Origin: Pedobacter hiemivivus
Lineage (GTDB): Bacteria > Bacteroidota > Bacteroidia > Sphingobacteriales > Sphingobacteriaceae
Direction of reading: 5' to 3'
Assembly (NCBI RefSeq): GCF_004331685.1
Contig: NZ_SJSM01000002.1
Location: 124,001 to 188,000 of the forward strand
Length of the DNA stretch: 64,000 bases
The notes beneath the pieces are model-generated. The model was not told the DNA's origin. It worked only from the letters and a program-made list of their open reading frames with translations, and did not search any database. This document shows, piece by piece, positions 47,370-56,149 of this stretch. Numbering within the stretch: position 1 is the first letter of the stretch; the number at the start of each line of letters is the position of its first letter. The position numbers and the translations under genes were made by a program.

Positions 47370-49421
47370 ATGAATACAGGAGAAGATATTCAAGGCTTGC
47401 GCAAGATCATTGACCTGACGAGGTTAATCAGCATCGCCATATTGATCATTCATTTTTATATCGTTTGTCACCGGGCTTTTCAGCTATGGGGATTAACGGC
47501 AGAAATTACAGACCGTATGGCGGAAAATGTCGCACAGACAGGATTGTTTATTGGCCTGCTCAAAGCCAAACTGGCTGCATTACTGTTTTTGTGCATATCC
47601 TTGTTGGGCGTAAAAGGTAAAAAGGATGAGAAGATCCAAAGGAACAGCATAGTCGCCTACCTGTTATGTGGGCTGCTGGTTTATTTCTTAAGCCTGCTGG
47701 TGTTTTACCTGCCAGGGAGCATATCCCTCATTGCTGGCTTGTATATGGGTTTAACTGGTATTGGGTATTTACTGATCCTTACTGGGGGCAGCTGGCTATC
47801 GAGGTTGATCAAACTCAATTTGAGCAAAGATGTATTCAACTCCGAAAATGAAACCTTTCCGCAGGAAGAACGGCTGCTAGAAAATGAGTATTCGGTGAAC
47901 CTGCCTACCAAATACAGGTTGAAGGGAGTGGTCAGAAATGGTTGGGTCAATGTAGTGAATCCTTTTAGAAGCATTTTAGTGTCGGGTTCTGCGGGTGCGG
48001 GGAAGACTTATTTTGTGATCCGGCACATCATCGACCAGCATTTGAAAAAGGGATTTGCGATGTTTTTGTATGATTTCAAATTTGATGATTTGAGCAGGAT
48101 GGCTTATAACAAGCTGCTGAAATATCATAGGCATTATAAAGTCAAGCCTGAATTCTATGTGATTGATCTGGAGAATCCTAAGCATAGGTGTAACCCGCTT
48201 GATCCGGATAGTATGGAGGATATTACGGATGCTACGGAATCGAGTAGGACAATTATGCTTGGACTAAATAAGGAATGGCTGAAGAAGACGGGGGATTTTT
48301 TTGTGGAAAGCCCGATTAACTTTTTAACAGCGATCATCTGGTATTTGCGTAAATATCAGAATGGGAAGTATTGTACTTTGCCGCATGTGATAGAGCTGAT
48401 GATGATTGATTATGATCCGTTGTTTGCGTTGTTACAACAACAGGAAGAAATTAAGGCTTTGATCAATCCTTTTATTTCGGCTTACCGGAACAATGCTATG
48501 GCGCAACTGGAGGGACAAATTGCTTCTGCCAAGATTGGGCTGGCGAGATTGTCTTCTCCTCAGCTGTATTATGTGCTTTCGGGTAATGATTTTACGCTGG
48601 ACATCAATAATCCTGATGCACCTAAGATTGTGTGTATGGGGAATAACCCGCAGAAGATTGATACCTATGGGGCGGTATTGTCTTTATATGTGAGCAGGTT
48701 ACTGAAGCTGGTGAATAAGAAAGGGAAGTTAAAGTCGAGCCTGATCTTTGATGAGTTTCCGACTTTGGTGGCAACGGGCATCGTGAGTACAATCAGTACC
48801 GGCAGATCGAATCTGATCAGTTGTACATTGGGGATTCAGTCTATTGAGCAGCTGAAGAAGGAGTATGGTACTGAATTTGCGGAAATTATTGCGGGCATTT
48901 CGGGTAATATCATCAGTGGCCAGGTGACGGGGGATAGTGCCAGGAAGCTTTCTGAGACTTTTGGTAAGATCATGCAGGATAGGGAAAGTGTGAGCATCAA
49001 TAGCTCGGAAACTTCTGTTTCTAAATCTACGCAGCTGGATTATGCGATTCCGGCTTCTAAAATTGCGACTTTATCGTCTGGTGAATTTGTGGGGATTGTG
49101 GCGGATAGTCCTGGTGAAAAGATCGATTTAAAGATGTTCCATGCAGGTTTGCAGAATGATCATGAGGGGATTGCCAGAGAAGAGGCTGCTTATGTGCCTA
49201 TTCCTTTGATCAGGAAGGTGAGTTATGATGATTTGCAGGAGAATTACATCAGGATCAAGAATGATATTCAGGAGGTTGTCAGGACTGAATTGAAAGTGGA
49301 GGAGAAAGAGCAGCCGGTTCTAGAGAAGAAAACTAGGGCGAGGAAGCGGCCGATCAGGAAGTCTGTTCCTGCTGTTAAAGGGAAAACGAGTAAAGGGCAG
49401 CAGCAGACTATGTCCTTGTGA
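47370..49421 (+). CDS. Type IV coupling protein (TraG/VirD4-like, YWFCY-type N-terminus)
   Basis: A 683-residue ATPase that links a relaxosome to a conjugation channel. Residues 1-150 contain four membrane segments with IHFYIVCHRAF matching the YWFCY domain of Bacteroidota elements. The P-loop SGSAGAGKT is at about 203-211 and Walker B LIFDEFPT at about 457-464; TraM-recognition-like sequence follows (VSTISTGRSNLISCTLGIQS). The end is basic (KKTRARKRPIRKS). Codons here favour G/C endings compared with the neighbouring AT-rich host genes. No other transfer genes accompany it. Confidence 0.93.
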   Translation: MNTGEDIQGLRKIIDLTRLISIAILIIHFYIVCHRAFQLWGLTAEITDRMAENVAQTGLFIGLLKAKLAALLFLCISLLGVKGKKDEKIQRNSIVAYLLCGLLVYFLSLLVFYLPGSISLIAGLYMGLTGIGYLLILTGGSWLSRLIKLNLSKDVFNSENETFPQEERLLENEYSVNLPTKYRLKGVVRNGWVNVVNPFRSILVSGSAGAGKTYFVIRHIIDQHLKKGFAMFLYDFKFDDLSRMAYNKLLKYHRHYKVKPEFYVIDLENPKHRCNPLDPDSMEDITDATESSRTIMLGLNKEWLKKTGDFFVESPINFLTAIIWYLRKYQNGKYCTLPHVIELMMIDYDPLFALLQQQEEIKALINPFISAYRNNAMAQLEGQIASAKIGLARLSSPQLYYVLSGNDFTLDINNPDAPKIVCMGNNPQKIDTYGAVLSLYVSRLLKLVNKKGKLKSSLIFDEFPTLVATGIVSTISTGRSNLISCTLGIQSIEQLKKEYGTEFAEIIAGISGNIISGQVTGDSARKLSETFGKIMQDRESVSINSSETSVSKSTQLDYAIPASKIATLSSGEFVGIVADSPGEKIDLKMFHAGLQNDHEGIAREEAAYVPIPLIRKVSYDDLQENYIRIKNDIQEVVRTELKVEEKEQPVLEKKTRARKRPIRKSVPAVKGKTSKGQQQTMSL

Positions 49422-49531
49422 TTTGCTGTTTAGTAGTTGGTGTGCGTCGGTTTATCCAATGCAAATGAATAAGTGACATCTCTGATTTCATTTTCTATCA
49501 ATGTCTTAAATGCTGATGGGGTTACAAATGA

Positions 49532-50185
49532 TCAATCCATATTCTGAAGTATATAATACTCTTTGGTTAAATAAAGGAAATTTGGATTACCGAAGCCTTT
49601 AATAACGTTGTTGAATGCGATAAGGTACAATTCGCGTTGTGAAAGTTGGGCACGAACAAGCGTAGCATAAAAATTCTTTTCTTTTGAATCAAGATTTGAA
49701 AAGTAAATGAATATAAAAATATGGTAAAGATGTCTCTAATAATGATTGAAATTGCTTGCAAAACGATTATAATAATAAATTCGATAGAAATCATTTAACA
49801 ACTCTTTTGATTCAAGATCCGATTGTGGAATTTTATTTAAAACATTTCGTTGAGGTTGTAATGGAGTCGAATGGAGCTTTGCGTAATTTTCCACGCTTAA
49901 AAAGCCAAATAGATCTTTTTGTTCTTCGTCCATAACTTCTCGTCCTTCAAAGTTTCTATGTTTAAGATTTCTAATAATTTCATTCCGCACATTAAGAATA
50001 TTAAAAAAGGTGTTTTCAAAACGCTGTAACTTTAAGGTTTTGTTCTGATCAACAGCTTTATCCCTAGGTAGTTTTGGATCTTCCCGTTGTAGTCTAAGTG
50101 CATTTCGTTGGAGAAGTATCGTCCATATAATACCGGCGAAAGCTAATCCTGAAAATAGAGCATTGATCGTTGAGCACTCCAACAA
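49532..50185 (-). pseudogene. AbiC-like (putative phage abortive infection) protein, truncated and interrupted by an amber codon
   Basis: Reading the - strand, a TTG-started frame gives INALFSGLAFAGIIWTILLQRNALRLQRED, a membrane segment followed by a coiled stretch, then RFENTFFNILNVRNEIIRN, the conserved core of putative AbiC proteins. The frame stops at TAG (49736-49738) after NRFASNFNHY. The same frame continues without a shift for 67 more codons (RHLYHIFIFIYF..., KNFYATLVRAQLSQRELYLI) to TGA at 49532-49534, exactly the sequence expected next in the family. An in-frame stop upstream (50216-50218) removes the first membrane helix. The gene is thus doubly damaged. Readthrough or suppression is possible but unlikely. 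Confidence 0.8.
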
Positions 50186-50214
50186 TTTTCTGGCTTCGGT
50201 AGATGATAAGACTT

Positions 50215-50373
50215 ATGGAAGATCATAAAAAGAGGGATGTGAAAACAATTCGATATAAGACGGCTGTCGCTGATAAGAAATCGGAAAAGTTGTATACAGT
50301 TACTGTTCAATTTCAAGAAGTATCTGAGGAACAGGCCAGGATAAAGCAGGAGATAATAAAAAACATTTTTTGA
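50215..50373 (+). CDS. Small hypothetical protein (52 residues)
   Basis: An ATG frame of 52 codons: charged N-terminus, KTAVADKKSEKLYTVTVQFQ in the middle and a helical end EEQARIKQEIIKNIF. The alternating beta then helix pattern and high charge look like a real small protein. It is divergent from the AbiC-like pseudogene and slightly overlaps its upstream stop. From 50374 to 50701 I see no gene. Function unknown. Confidence 0.45.
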   Translation: MEDHKKRDVKTIRYKTAVADKKSEKLYTVTVQFQEVSEEQARIKQEIIKNIF

Positions 50374-50701
50374 CGATGGAGTGAAAGAAAATTTTGATGC
50401 TGTTTATCCAGTTCAATCATTCATTTTGAGCAGCATTGTCCCACTCCAATTTCTTTCGGTGAAACTAATAGGCAGGAAACATCCAAAATTATTTAAAAAA
50501 TGAATGGGGATCTAACTTGTGTGGCTTCTTAGAATTATAGCAAGGTCAGTAGTTTAACGAAGTACATATTCTATTATTTTGATTTGTGACAGATATTATA
50601 TCTGTTCTAGTGCGAAAAATTATTAAAATAAATGGCGACTAATTGCAAAAAATATATTTATAATTGAGCTTTATTTATAGTAGATAATAATCTGAATATA
50701 T

Positions 50702-51301
50702 ATGAAGCCAGAAGGCGAACATAATGACATTTATTGGAATCAGGCACTTAGAAATGGGGAAGATATAGCACTTTCTTACTTTTTTAAATTGCACAATAAA
50801 TCTTTATGTTATTTTGCATTGAATATGATTCACAATCGTTTAGATGTAGAAGATATTGTTGCTGACTGCTTTTTTAAGTTATGGCAGCGTCGAAAGAACT
50901 TTGAAACGGCAGAAAACATCAAAGCGTTTTTATATATCAGTTGCAGAAATGCATGCTTGAATTATCTTAATCATCAGAAGGTCAAAACCGCTTTTCAAGA
51001 AGACTATTACAGATATCTTGATTATACCGATGACTCAGTTTTGAACAAAATTATAAAATCAGAAGTAATTCAGGCGCTCAACTTAGAAATTGAACTATTG
51101 CCAGAAAATTATCGTATTGTATTTAAGCTGCTTTATTTGGATGGAAAGAAAACGGATGAAATTGCTTTGGATCTTTCTCTTTCTGTTCAAACAGTCAGAA
51201 ATTATAAGGCGAGAGCAATAGAACTTCTAAAAACAGCAATGCTCAAAAAGTCTATTTCTGTTACATTAGTCGCTACATTATTTGCGATATTCGAGAGTTA
51301 A
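50702..51301 (+). CDS. ECF RNA polymerase sigma factor (FecI-like)
   Basis: A 199-residue extracytoplasmic-function sigma factor. Region 2 (about 22-90) contains DVEDIVADCFFKLWQRR, the core- and -10-binding part; region 4 (about 128-180) has LPENYRIVFKLLYLDGKKTDEIALDLSLSVQTVRNYKARAIE, the helix-turn-helix. It is followed by a FecR-type anti-sigma factor and an STN-containing SusC, the classic cell-surface signalling arrangement: an occupied receptor signals through FecR to free this sigma factor, which then raises susCD transcription. Confidence 0.95.
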   Translation: MKPEGEHNDIYWNQALRNGEDIALSYFFKLHNKSLCYFALNMIHNRLDVEDIVADCFFKLWQRRKNFETAENIKAFLYISCRNACLNYLNHQKVKTAFQEDYYRYLDYTDDSVLNKIIKSEVIQALNLEIELLPENYRIVFKLLYLDGKKTDEIALDLSLSVQTVRNYKARAIELLKTAMLKKSISVTLVATLFAIFES

Positions 51302-51390
51302 AAAATAAAATTATATTTTTTGGGTTGTTTTGAGTTGTCATCTGTTTTTATATTAAGATGACATTAAATAATTATAAATATTAGCTCAAT

Positions 51391-52581
51391 ATGCTTGAAG
51401 AGGAATTTCATATATCAAATCTTATCGTAAAGCATCTTCAATCAAGACTTGCTCCTGAAGAGCAAGATGAGTTGGAGAAATGGATCTCAGCGACAGAAAG
51501 TAATAAGCTTTTGTTTAATGAGATTTTAGATGCACAAAAAGTGAGTAAAGATCTTAAGGAGTTTAATTCTCAAGATGAAACTGCAATATGGAATAAAGCA
51601 TTGTTTAAAATGCAGCAGGAACGTCGTAAGCGACTTCAGTTTAAGATGTTCCCTAATTATAAATTCATAGCTGCTGCATTAATTTTAATTACTATAAGTG
51701 TTGCTCTATACTTTAGTTTATCCAACTCTAAAAAAAGAGGTGAAAAAAATGTTGCATTCGTAAACAACTTTTACCCGGGAAAAAAGGCTGCTACATTAAC
51801 GCTTGCTAACGGTAACAAAATAAATCTTTCTGACGTGATAAATGGCAAACTTGCGGAAGAGTCGGGGGTTAATGTTTCTAAAACAGCTGATGGTAAAGTT
51901 TTGTACACAGTGACTTCAGAGGAACAATCTAACGTTAATTCTTACAACATGATTTCTACAGGTCAGGGTCAAGAATACCAGATTGTATTACCTGACGGAA
52001 CCAATGTTTGGCTGAACGCTGCCTCGTCTATTAAATTTCCGACCTCATTCAGTAAGCTTGGTTCTAGAAAAATTGAGCTTGTTGGAGAAGCTTATTTTGA
52101 AGTCCATAAAGATGAAGCCAAGCCTTTTATTGTTTTATCAAAACTTTCTGATAAATATCAGGAAATTAAAGTCTTGGGCACACATTTTAATATTAATGGT
52201 TATGAAAATGAAGATGCCATTAAAACTACCTTACTAGAAGGGAGTGTTTTAGTTAAAGTGGGAGGCATTACAAAGACACTTAAACCTGGACAACAGTCTG
52301 CTGTATCAACAGATATAAAAGTTTATGATGTAAATACTGAAACCGCAGTTGACTGGAAAGCCGGATACTTTTATCTTGCTGATGAAAATATTCAATTAAT
52401 CATGCGTAAAATAGCTAGGTGGTACGATGTGGAGGTAGTATATAAAGGCAAAATACCAGAGGTAAACTTTGGTGGTAAAATTTCAAAAGCAAAAAATTTA
52501 TATGAAGTTTTAAAAGTCTTGGAAACAACAGGTTCAATTCATTTTAAGATTGATGGAAGGAGGATTATAGTTATGAAGTGA
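51391..52581 (+). CDS. FecR-family anti-sigma factor
   Basis: A 396-residue single-pass inner-membrane regulator. The cytoplasmic N-terminus (1-85) binds the sigma factor, a membrane helix follows (about 88-110, FIAAALILITISVALYFSL), then a periplasmic FecR domain (about 185-290, LPDGTNVWLNAASSIKFP and GEAYFEVHKDEAKPF) and a C-terminal DUF4974-like domain (about 320-395) that touches the receptor STN domain. It begins 89 bases after its sigma partner and precedes the SusC receptor. Confidence 0.95.
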   Translation: MLEEEFHISNLIVKHLQSRLAPEEQDELEKWISATESNKLLFNEILDAQKVSKDLKEFNSQDETAIWNKALFKMQQERRKRLQFKMFPNYKFIAAALILITISVALYFSLSNSKKRGEKNVAFVNNFYPGKKAATLTLANGNKINLSDVINGKLAEESGVNVSKTADGKVLYTVTSEEQSNVNSYNMISTGQGQEYQIVLPDGTNVWLNAASSIKFPTSFSKLGSRKIELVGEAYFEVHKDEAKPFIVLSKLSDKYQEIKVLGTHFNINGYENEDAIKTTLLEGSVLVKVGGITKTLKPGQQSAVSTDIKVYDVNTETAVDWKAGYFYLADENIQLIMRKIARWYDVEVVYKGKIPEVNFGGKISKAKNLYEVLKVLETTGSIHFKIDGRRIIVMK

Positions 52582-52618
52582 TAGTTACTTTAAACCTTTC
52601 GGTTTGTAAATTCAAAAA

Positions 52619-52647
52619 GTCAGGGATGGGTCTCATGCACCCCTGAC
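52619..52647. other. Hairpin between fecR and susC (first module)
   Basis: GTCAGGG and CCCTGAC bracket a 15-base loop, roughly midway between the FecR stop and the SusC start. There is no T-run after it. A comparable hairpin lies at the same place in the second module. Confidence 0.5.
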
Positions 52648-52743
52648 CAAAGAGTTTGATTTGCAGACTAATGTAAAGAGACATTAATAATCAACATAAA
52701 ACCAAACACCACCTTTAGAAACTAAAGGTTTAAACTCAAATGT

Positions 52744-55700
52744 ATGAATTTTTATGCGTTAATGAAACGTACGTATTGTCGTATAGTCAAACACGTCCAA
52801 CATATTCTAAATCAAGCATTCTGTTTCGTTAGTAAAGATAAAAGAAAACTGATTATGCGAATCAACTTTACCCTCATAGTTCTCATCAGTTGTTTATTAC
52901 AGGTAAACGCAAAGAGTTATGGGCAAAAAATAAATTTAACCAAAAGCAACATCAGCTTACCAGAGATGTTCGATGAAATTCGTAAGCAAACTGGCTATGA
53001 TTTCGTTTATGATAGCTCGCAAATAAAGCTGGCTCGAAACGTGGATGTTTACGCAAGAAATTCATCACTAACTGAAGTGCTGGATAAATGTTTTGCCAAC
53101 CAGCCGTTTACTTTCGAAATTAATAACAAAACTATTATAATCAGAGCTTTGAATTTGGACCAGTTAATACTAGACAAAAAGATACGCGGTGTTATAACAG
53201 ATAAAAAGGATGGAAAACCCCTTCCTGGAGTCACTGTCCTGATTAAGGGGACTAAAGTTGGTACCCAGACTGATAAAGATGGACGTTTTTCTTTAAATGT
53301 TCCTGATGGAAGCGAATTGCTTTTAATTCGTTTTGTAGGTTATAAAGCTCAGGAAATCCCAATTGCTGATGTTGTTTCCTTTACAATTAAGATGGAAGAA
53401 GATTTGCAGTCATTGGATGATGTAGTTGTAACGGGACTTTTTGAACGTCCTGAAGGTAATTTTACTGGAGCTGCAAAAAGTATTAACGGAGAAGAGCTTA
53501 AAAGGGTTAGCTCTAATAATATATTTGCGGCGATAACGGCTCTAGATCCATCATTAAAAATAATACCTAATAATGTTACAGGTGGAAATATTAATCAATT
53601 GCCAGAAATCCAATTGAGGGGAGCTAATTCCTTTCCTAATTTAAGTGGCGAGCTTTCAGCAAATCCGAACGCTCCCTTATTTATATTAGATGGTTTTGAG
53701 GTCAACTTGCAGCGTGTGGTAGATCTTGATATGAACCTTATAAAGTCAATCACCATATTAAAAGATGCTTCTGCTACTTCAATTTATGGATCTCGGGGTG
53801 CAAATGGGGTACTCGTTATTACCTCTATTACCCCTAAATCGGGCAAGATTCAGGTAACTTATAATAATGATTTTAGATTAACTACTCCAGACCTGTCAGT
53901 ATATCACGTGTTGAATGCTATTGAGAAACTTGATTTCGAAAAAAGAGTAGAAATGTATATATCTGAGATTCCTAACACACAATTCGGTCTTAATGAGATC
54001 TATAATAACAGACTTAAAGCAGTAACAAGTGGTGTTAATACAAACTGGTTATCTATGCCTACACAGGTAGGTGCTAGCAATAGAGGTTCTCTTTACTTAC
54101 AAGGTGGAGATGAATATATCCGTTACGGATTACAACTATCTACAGATTTTCAATCTGGGGTAATGAAAGGCCAGAACCGCAATAATTATTCAGGTCAATT
54201 TGACTTAACCTATAATGTACGTAAGTTTCGGTTTCAAAACTCTATAAGAATTTTTCAGAATACGGCTAATGAGTCTCCATACGGCTCTTTTTCTGATTAT
54301 ATTAAGCAAAACCCCTACTGGAAACCTTTCGATGAAAATGGGAACGTAAATAAAATACTAGAAAGTAATGCTTTTGGAACTTTTGCCAACCCGCTATTTA
54401 ATTCAACATTAAATACGATAAATAAGAATCAGTATTTCGGAATTTCTAATAATTTTCAAATGCGTTATAATTTGTTGCCAAGTTTGTTCATAGAATCAAA
54501 TTTTAGCTTAAACAAACAAAATGGGTCAACAGATCAGTTTTTTTCTGCTCAGCATTCAAAATTTGCAAGGGTTTCTGATGCCGATATTAGAGGTTCCTAC
54601 ACTGTAAGCAATAATAATGCCTTGGGTTTCGAAAGTTTAACGACTGCCAATTTCTCTAAATTATATAAAAAGCACCTTATTTATTCTACAGCTGGCTTTA
54701 ATATTGCGAGTAATAGGAATGATTTTTATTCCATCAATACGGTTGGTTTCCCATTTGATCGATTGGATAATTTACTTTTTGCAACTCAGTACGAGCCAAA
54801 CAGCAGACCTCGTGGAGATGAGGCAACTGTGCGGAGATTGGGGTACTTATTTAACGCTAATTATAGTTATGATAACCGCTATCTTGCTGACTTATCCGTG
54901 AGGAGAGATGGATCTTCGCAATTTGGAACAGATAAGCGATATGGTCTTTTTTGGTCTACTGGATTAGGGTGGAATGTGCATAACGAATCTTTTTTAGCTC
55001 ATAATAATGTTGTGAATAGACTTAAGCTACGTGGAAGTTATGGCTCTTCAGGTTCTTTAAATATACCATCCTATCGTGCGCAAACACGTTATGATTTTGG
55101 AGTAAGTAATATTTATGATGGACAATTGGGTGCCATTATTATGGGGCTTGGCAATTCTCAGTTGTCTTGGCAGGATGTACGCACCTTAGATCTTGGAATG
55201 GACGTTATATTGTTTAAAGACAAATTAGATATACGGTTTGATTTCTACAAAGGAATTACTCATAATACTATTACTGATGTGACACTAGCACCTTCTACAG
55301 GATTTAATAATTATTCTGAAAATCTAGGGAAAATCCAAAATACCGGTTTTGAAATATCTACAAGGTATAAAATATTAAATTTTAAGGAAAAGGGGATTTT
55401 GTGGTCTGTTAATTTTAATGCAGTAACTAATAAGAATATTCTAAAAGAGCTTTCTAATAAATTAAAAGCAACTAATGATAAAATAAATACCGCTAACAAT
55501 GTGGCGACCCAACAATCTGTTCCTAATATACAGCTAAAAGAGGGGCAGGCAATCAATACGATTTTTGTAGTAAAATCATTGGGTGTAGATCCTACTACTG
55601 GCGCTGAAGTCTATCAGAAAATAGATGGGACAAAAACGTTTGATTGGAGTGCTGCAGACAAGATCCCATATGGTGTTACCGATCCAAAATGGAATGGAAC

Positions 55701-56139
55701 ATTTGGTTCAAATTTCAATTACAAAGGGTGGGAAGCAGGCGTAATCTTTAGTTACAGGTTCGGAGGGCAAATTTACAACCAAACATTGGTAGATAAAGTA
55801 CAATCTGTCGATCCAAATTTTAACGTAGATAGAAGAGCTTACGATTTAGGATGGAAAGGTCCAGGAGACGAGTCCTTTTTTACAAAATTGGGAACAACCA
55901 GGTCTTTCGCAAAAGTGACTTCAAGGTTTGTGCAAGATTATAATAATCTTTCTTTGAGTTCTGCATCAGTTAGTTATAATTTTTATAAGTCTAAGTTTAT
56001 AAAACGAATGGGCTTAAATAGTTTGCAGCTTACTGCAATTACCAATGATTTGTTTAACCTAAGTTCGATACAAATAGAAAGGGGAACATCTAATCCATTT
56101 GCCCGTACCTATTCATTATCACTAAGGGTAGGATTTTAA
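52744..56139 (+). CDS. SusC-type TonB-dependent receptor with STN signalling domain
   Basis: A 1131-residue outer-membrane receptor. The long N-terminal extension (MNFYALMKRTYCR...) precedes a hydrophobic signal at about 38-60 (RINFTLIVLISCLLQVNA). An STN domain (about 65-125, LPEMFDEIRKQTGYDFVYDSSQ) confers signalling to FecR. A carboxypeptidase-like domain (about 143-215) and plug domain ([22 protein letters not shown]) follow, then the barrel, ending YSLSLRVGF. It pairs with the SusD 10 bases downstream. The cargo is unknown; no carbohydrate enzymes lie nearby. Confidence 0.96.
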   Translation: MNFYALMKRTYCRIVKHVQHILNQAFCFVSKDKRKLIMRINFTLIVLISCLLQVNAKSYGQKINLTKSNISLPEMFDEIRKQTGYDFVYDSSQIKLARNVDVYARNSSLTEVLDKCFANQPFTFEINNKTIIIRALNLDQLILDKKIRGVITDKKDGKPLPGVTVLIKGTKVGTQTDKDGRFSLNVPDGSELLLIRFVGYKAQEIPIADVVSFTIKMEEDLQSLDDVVVTGLFERPEGNFTGAAKSINGEELKRVSSNNIFAAITALDPSLKIIPNNVTGGNINQLPEIQLRGANSFPNLSGELSANPNAPLFILDGFEVNLQRVVDLDMNLIKSITILKDASATSIYGSRGANGVLVITSITPKSGKIQVTYNNDFRLTTPDLSVYHVLNAIEKLDFEKRVEMYISEIPNTQFGLNEIYNNRLKAVTSGVNTNWLSMPTQVGASNRGSLYLQGGDEYIRYGLQLSTDFQSGVMKGQNRNNYSGQFDLTYNVRKFRFQNSIRIFQNTANESPYGSFSDYIKQNPYWKPFDENGNVNKILESNAFGTFANPLFNSTLNTINKNQYFGISNNFQMRYNLLPSLFIESNFSLNKQNGSTDQFFSAQHSKFARVSDADIRGSYTVSNNNALGFESLTTANFSKLYKKHLIYSTAGFNIASNRNDFYSINTVGFPFDRLDNLLFATQYEPNSRPRGDEATVRRLGYLFNANYSYDNRYLADLSVRRDGSSQFGTDKRYGLFWSTGLGWNVHNESFLAHNNVVNRLKLRGSYGSSGSLNIPSYRAQTRYDFGVSNIYDGQLGAIIMGLGNSQLSWQDVRTLDLGMDVILFKDKLDIRFDFYKGITHNTITDVTLAPSTGFNNYSENLGKIQNTGFEISTRYKILNFKEKGILWSVNFNAVTNKNILKELSNKLKATNDKINTANNVATQQSVPNIQLKEGQAINTIFVVKSLGVDPTTGAEVYQKIDGTKTFDWSAADKIPYGVTDPKWNGTFGSNFNYKGWEAGVIFSYRFGGQIYNQTLVDKVQSVDPNFNVDRRAYDLGWKGPGDESFFTKLGTTRSFAKVTSRFVQDYNNLSLSSASVSYNFYKSKFIKRMGLNSLQLTAITNDLFNLSSIQIERGTSNPFARTYSLSLRVGF

Positions 56140-56149
56140 TTTAAATGTT

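Larger units (their letters stand above)
42422..49421. mobile_element. Mobilisable integrative element next to tRNA-Arg (right edge uncertain)
   Basis: Starting at the tRNA-Arg 3' end are a large serine recombinase, a small protein, a CHAT-like cargo gene, a candidate oriT and the mobC-relaxase-coupling protein set. This is the layout of an integrative mobilisable element: it can be nicked and delivered to a conjugation channel but encodes no channel of its own. No second copy of the tRNA end could be found by eye, so the right boundary is unknown; the broken AbiC-like gene to 50185 may belong to it or to an older insertion. Confidence 0.65.

Noticed and set aside
49567..49794. 75-codon frame on the - strand rich in Ile and Phe
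   Set aside because: It is the wrong frame over the 3' half of the AbiC-like pseudogene, whose own frame matches the family.
50085..50105. Possible second attachment site resembling the tRNA-Arg 3' end (CTAAGTGCATTTCG)
   Set aside because: Needs a two-base gap and a mismatch, and lies within the conserved AbiC-like coding sequence, so the resemblance is probably chance.
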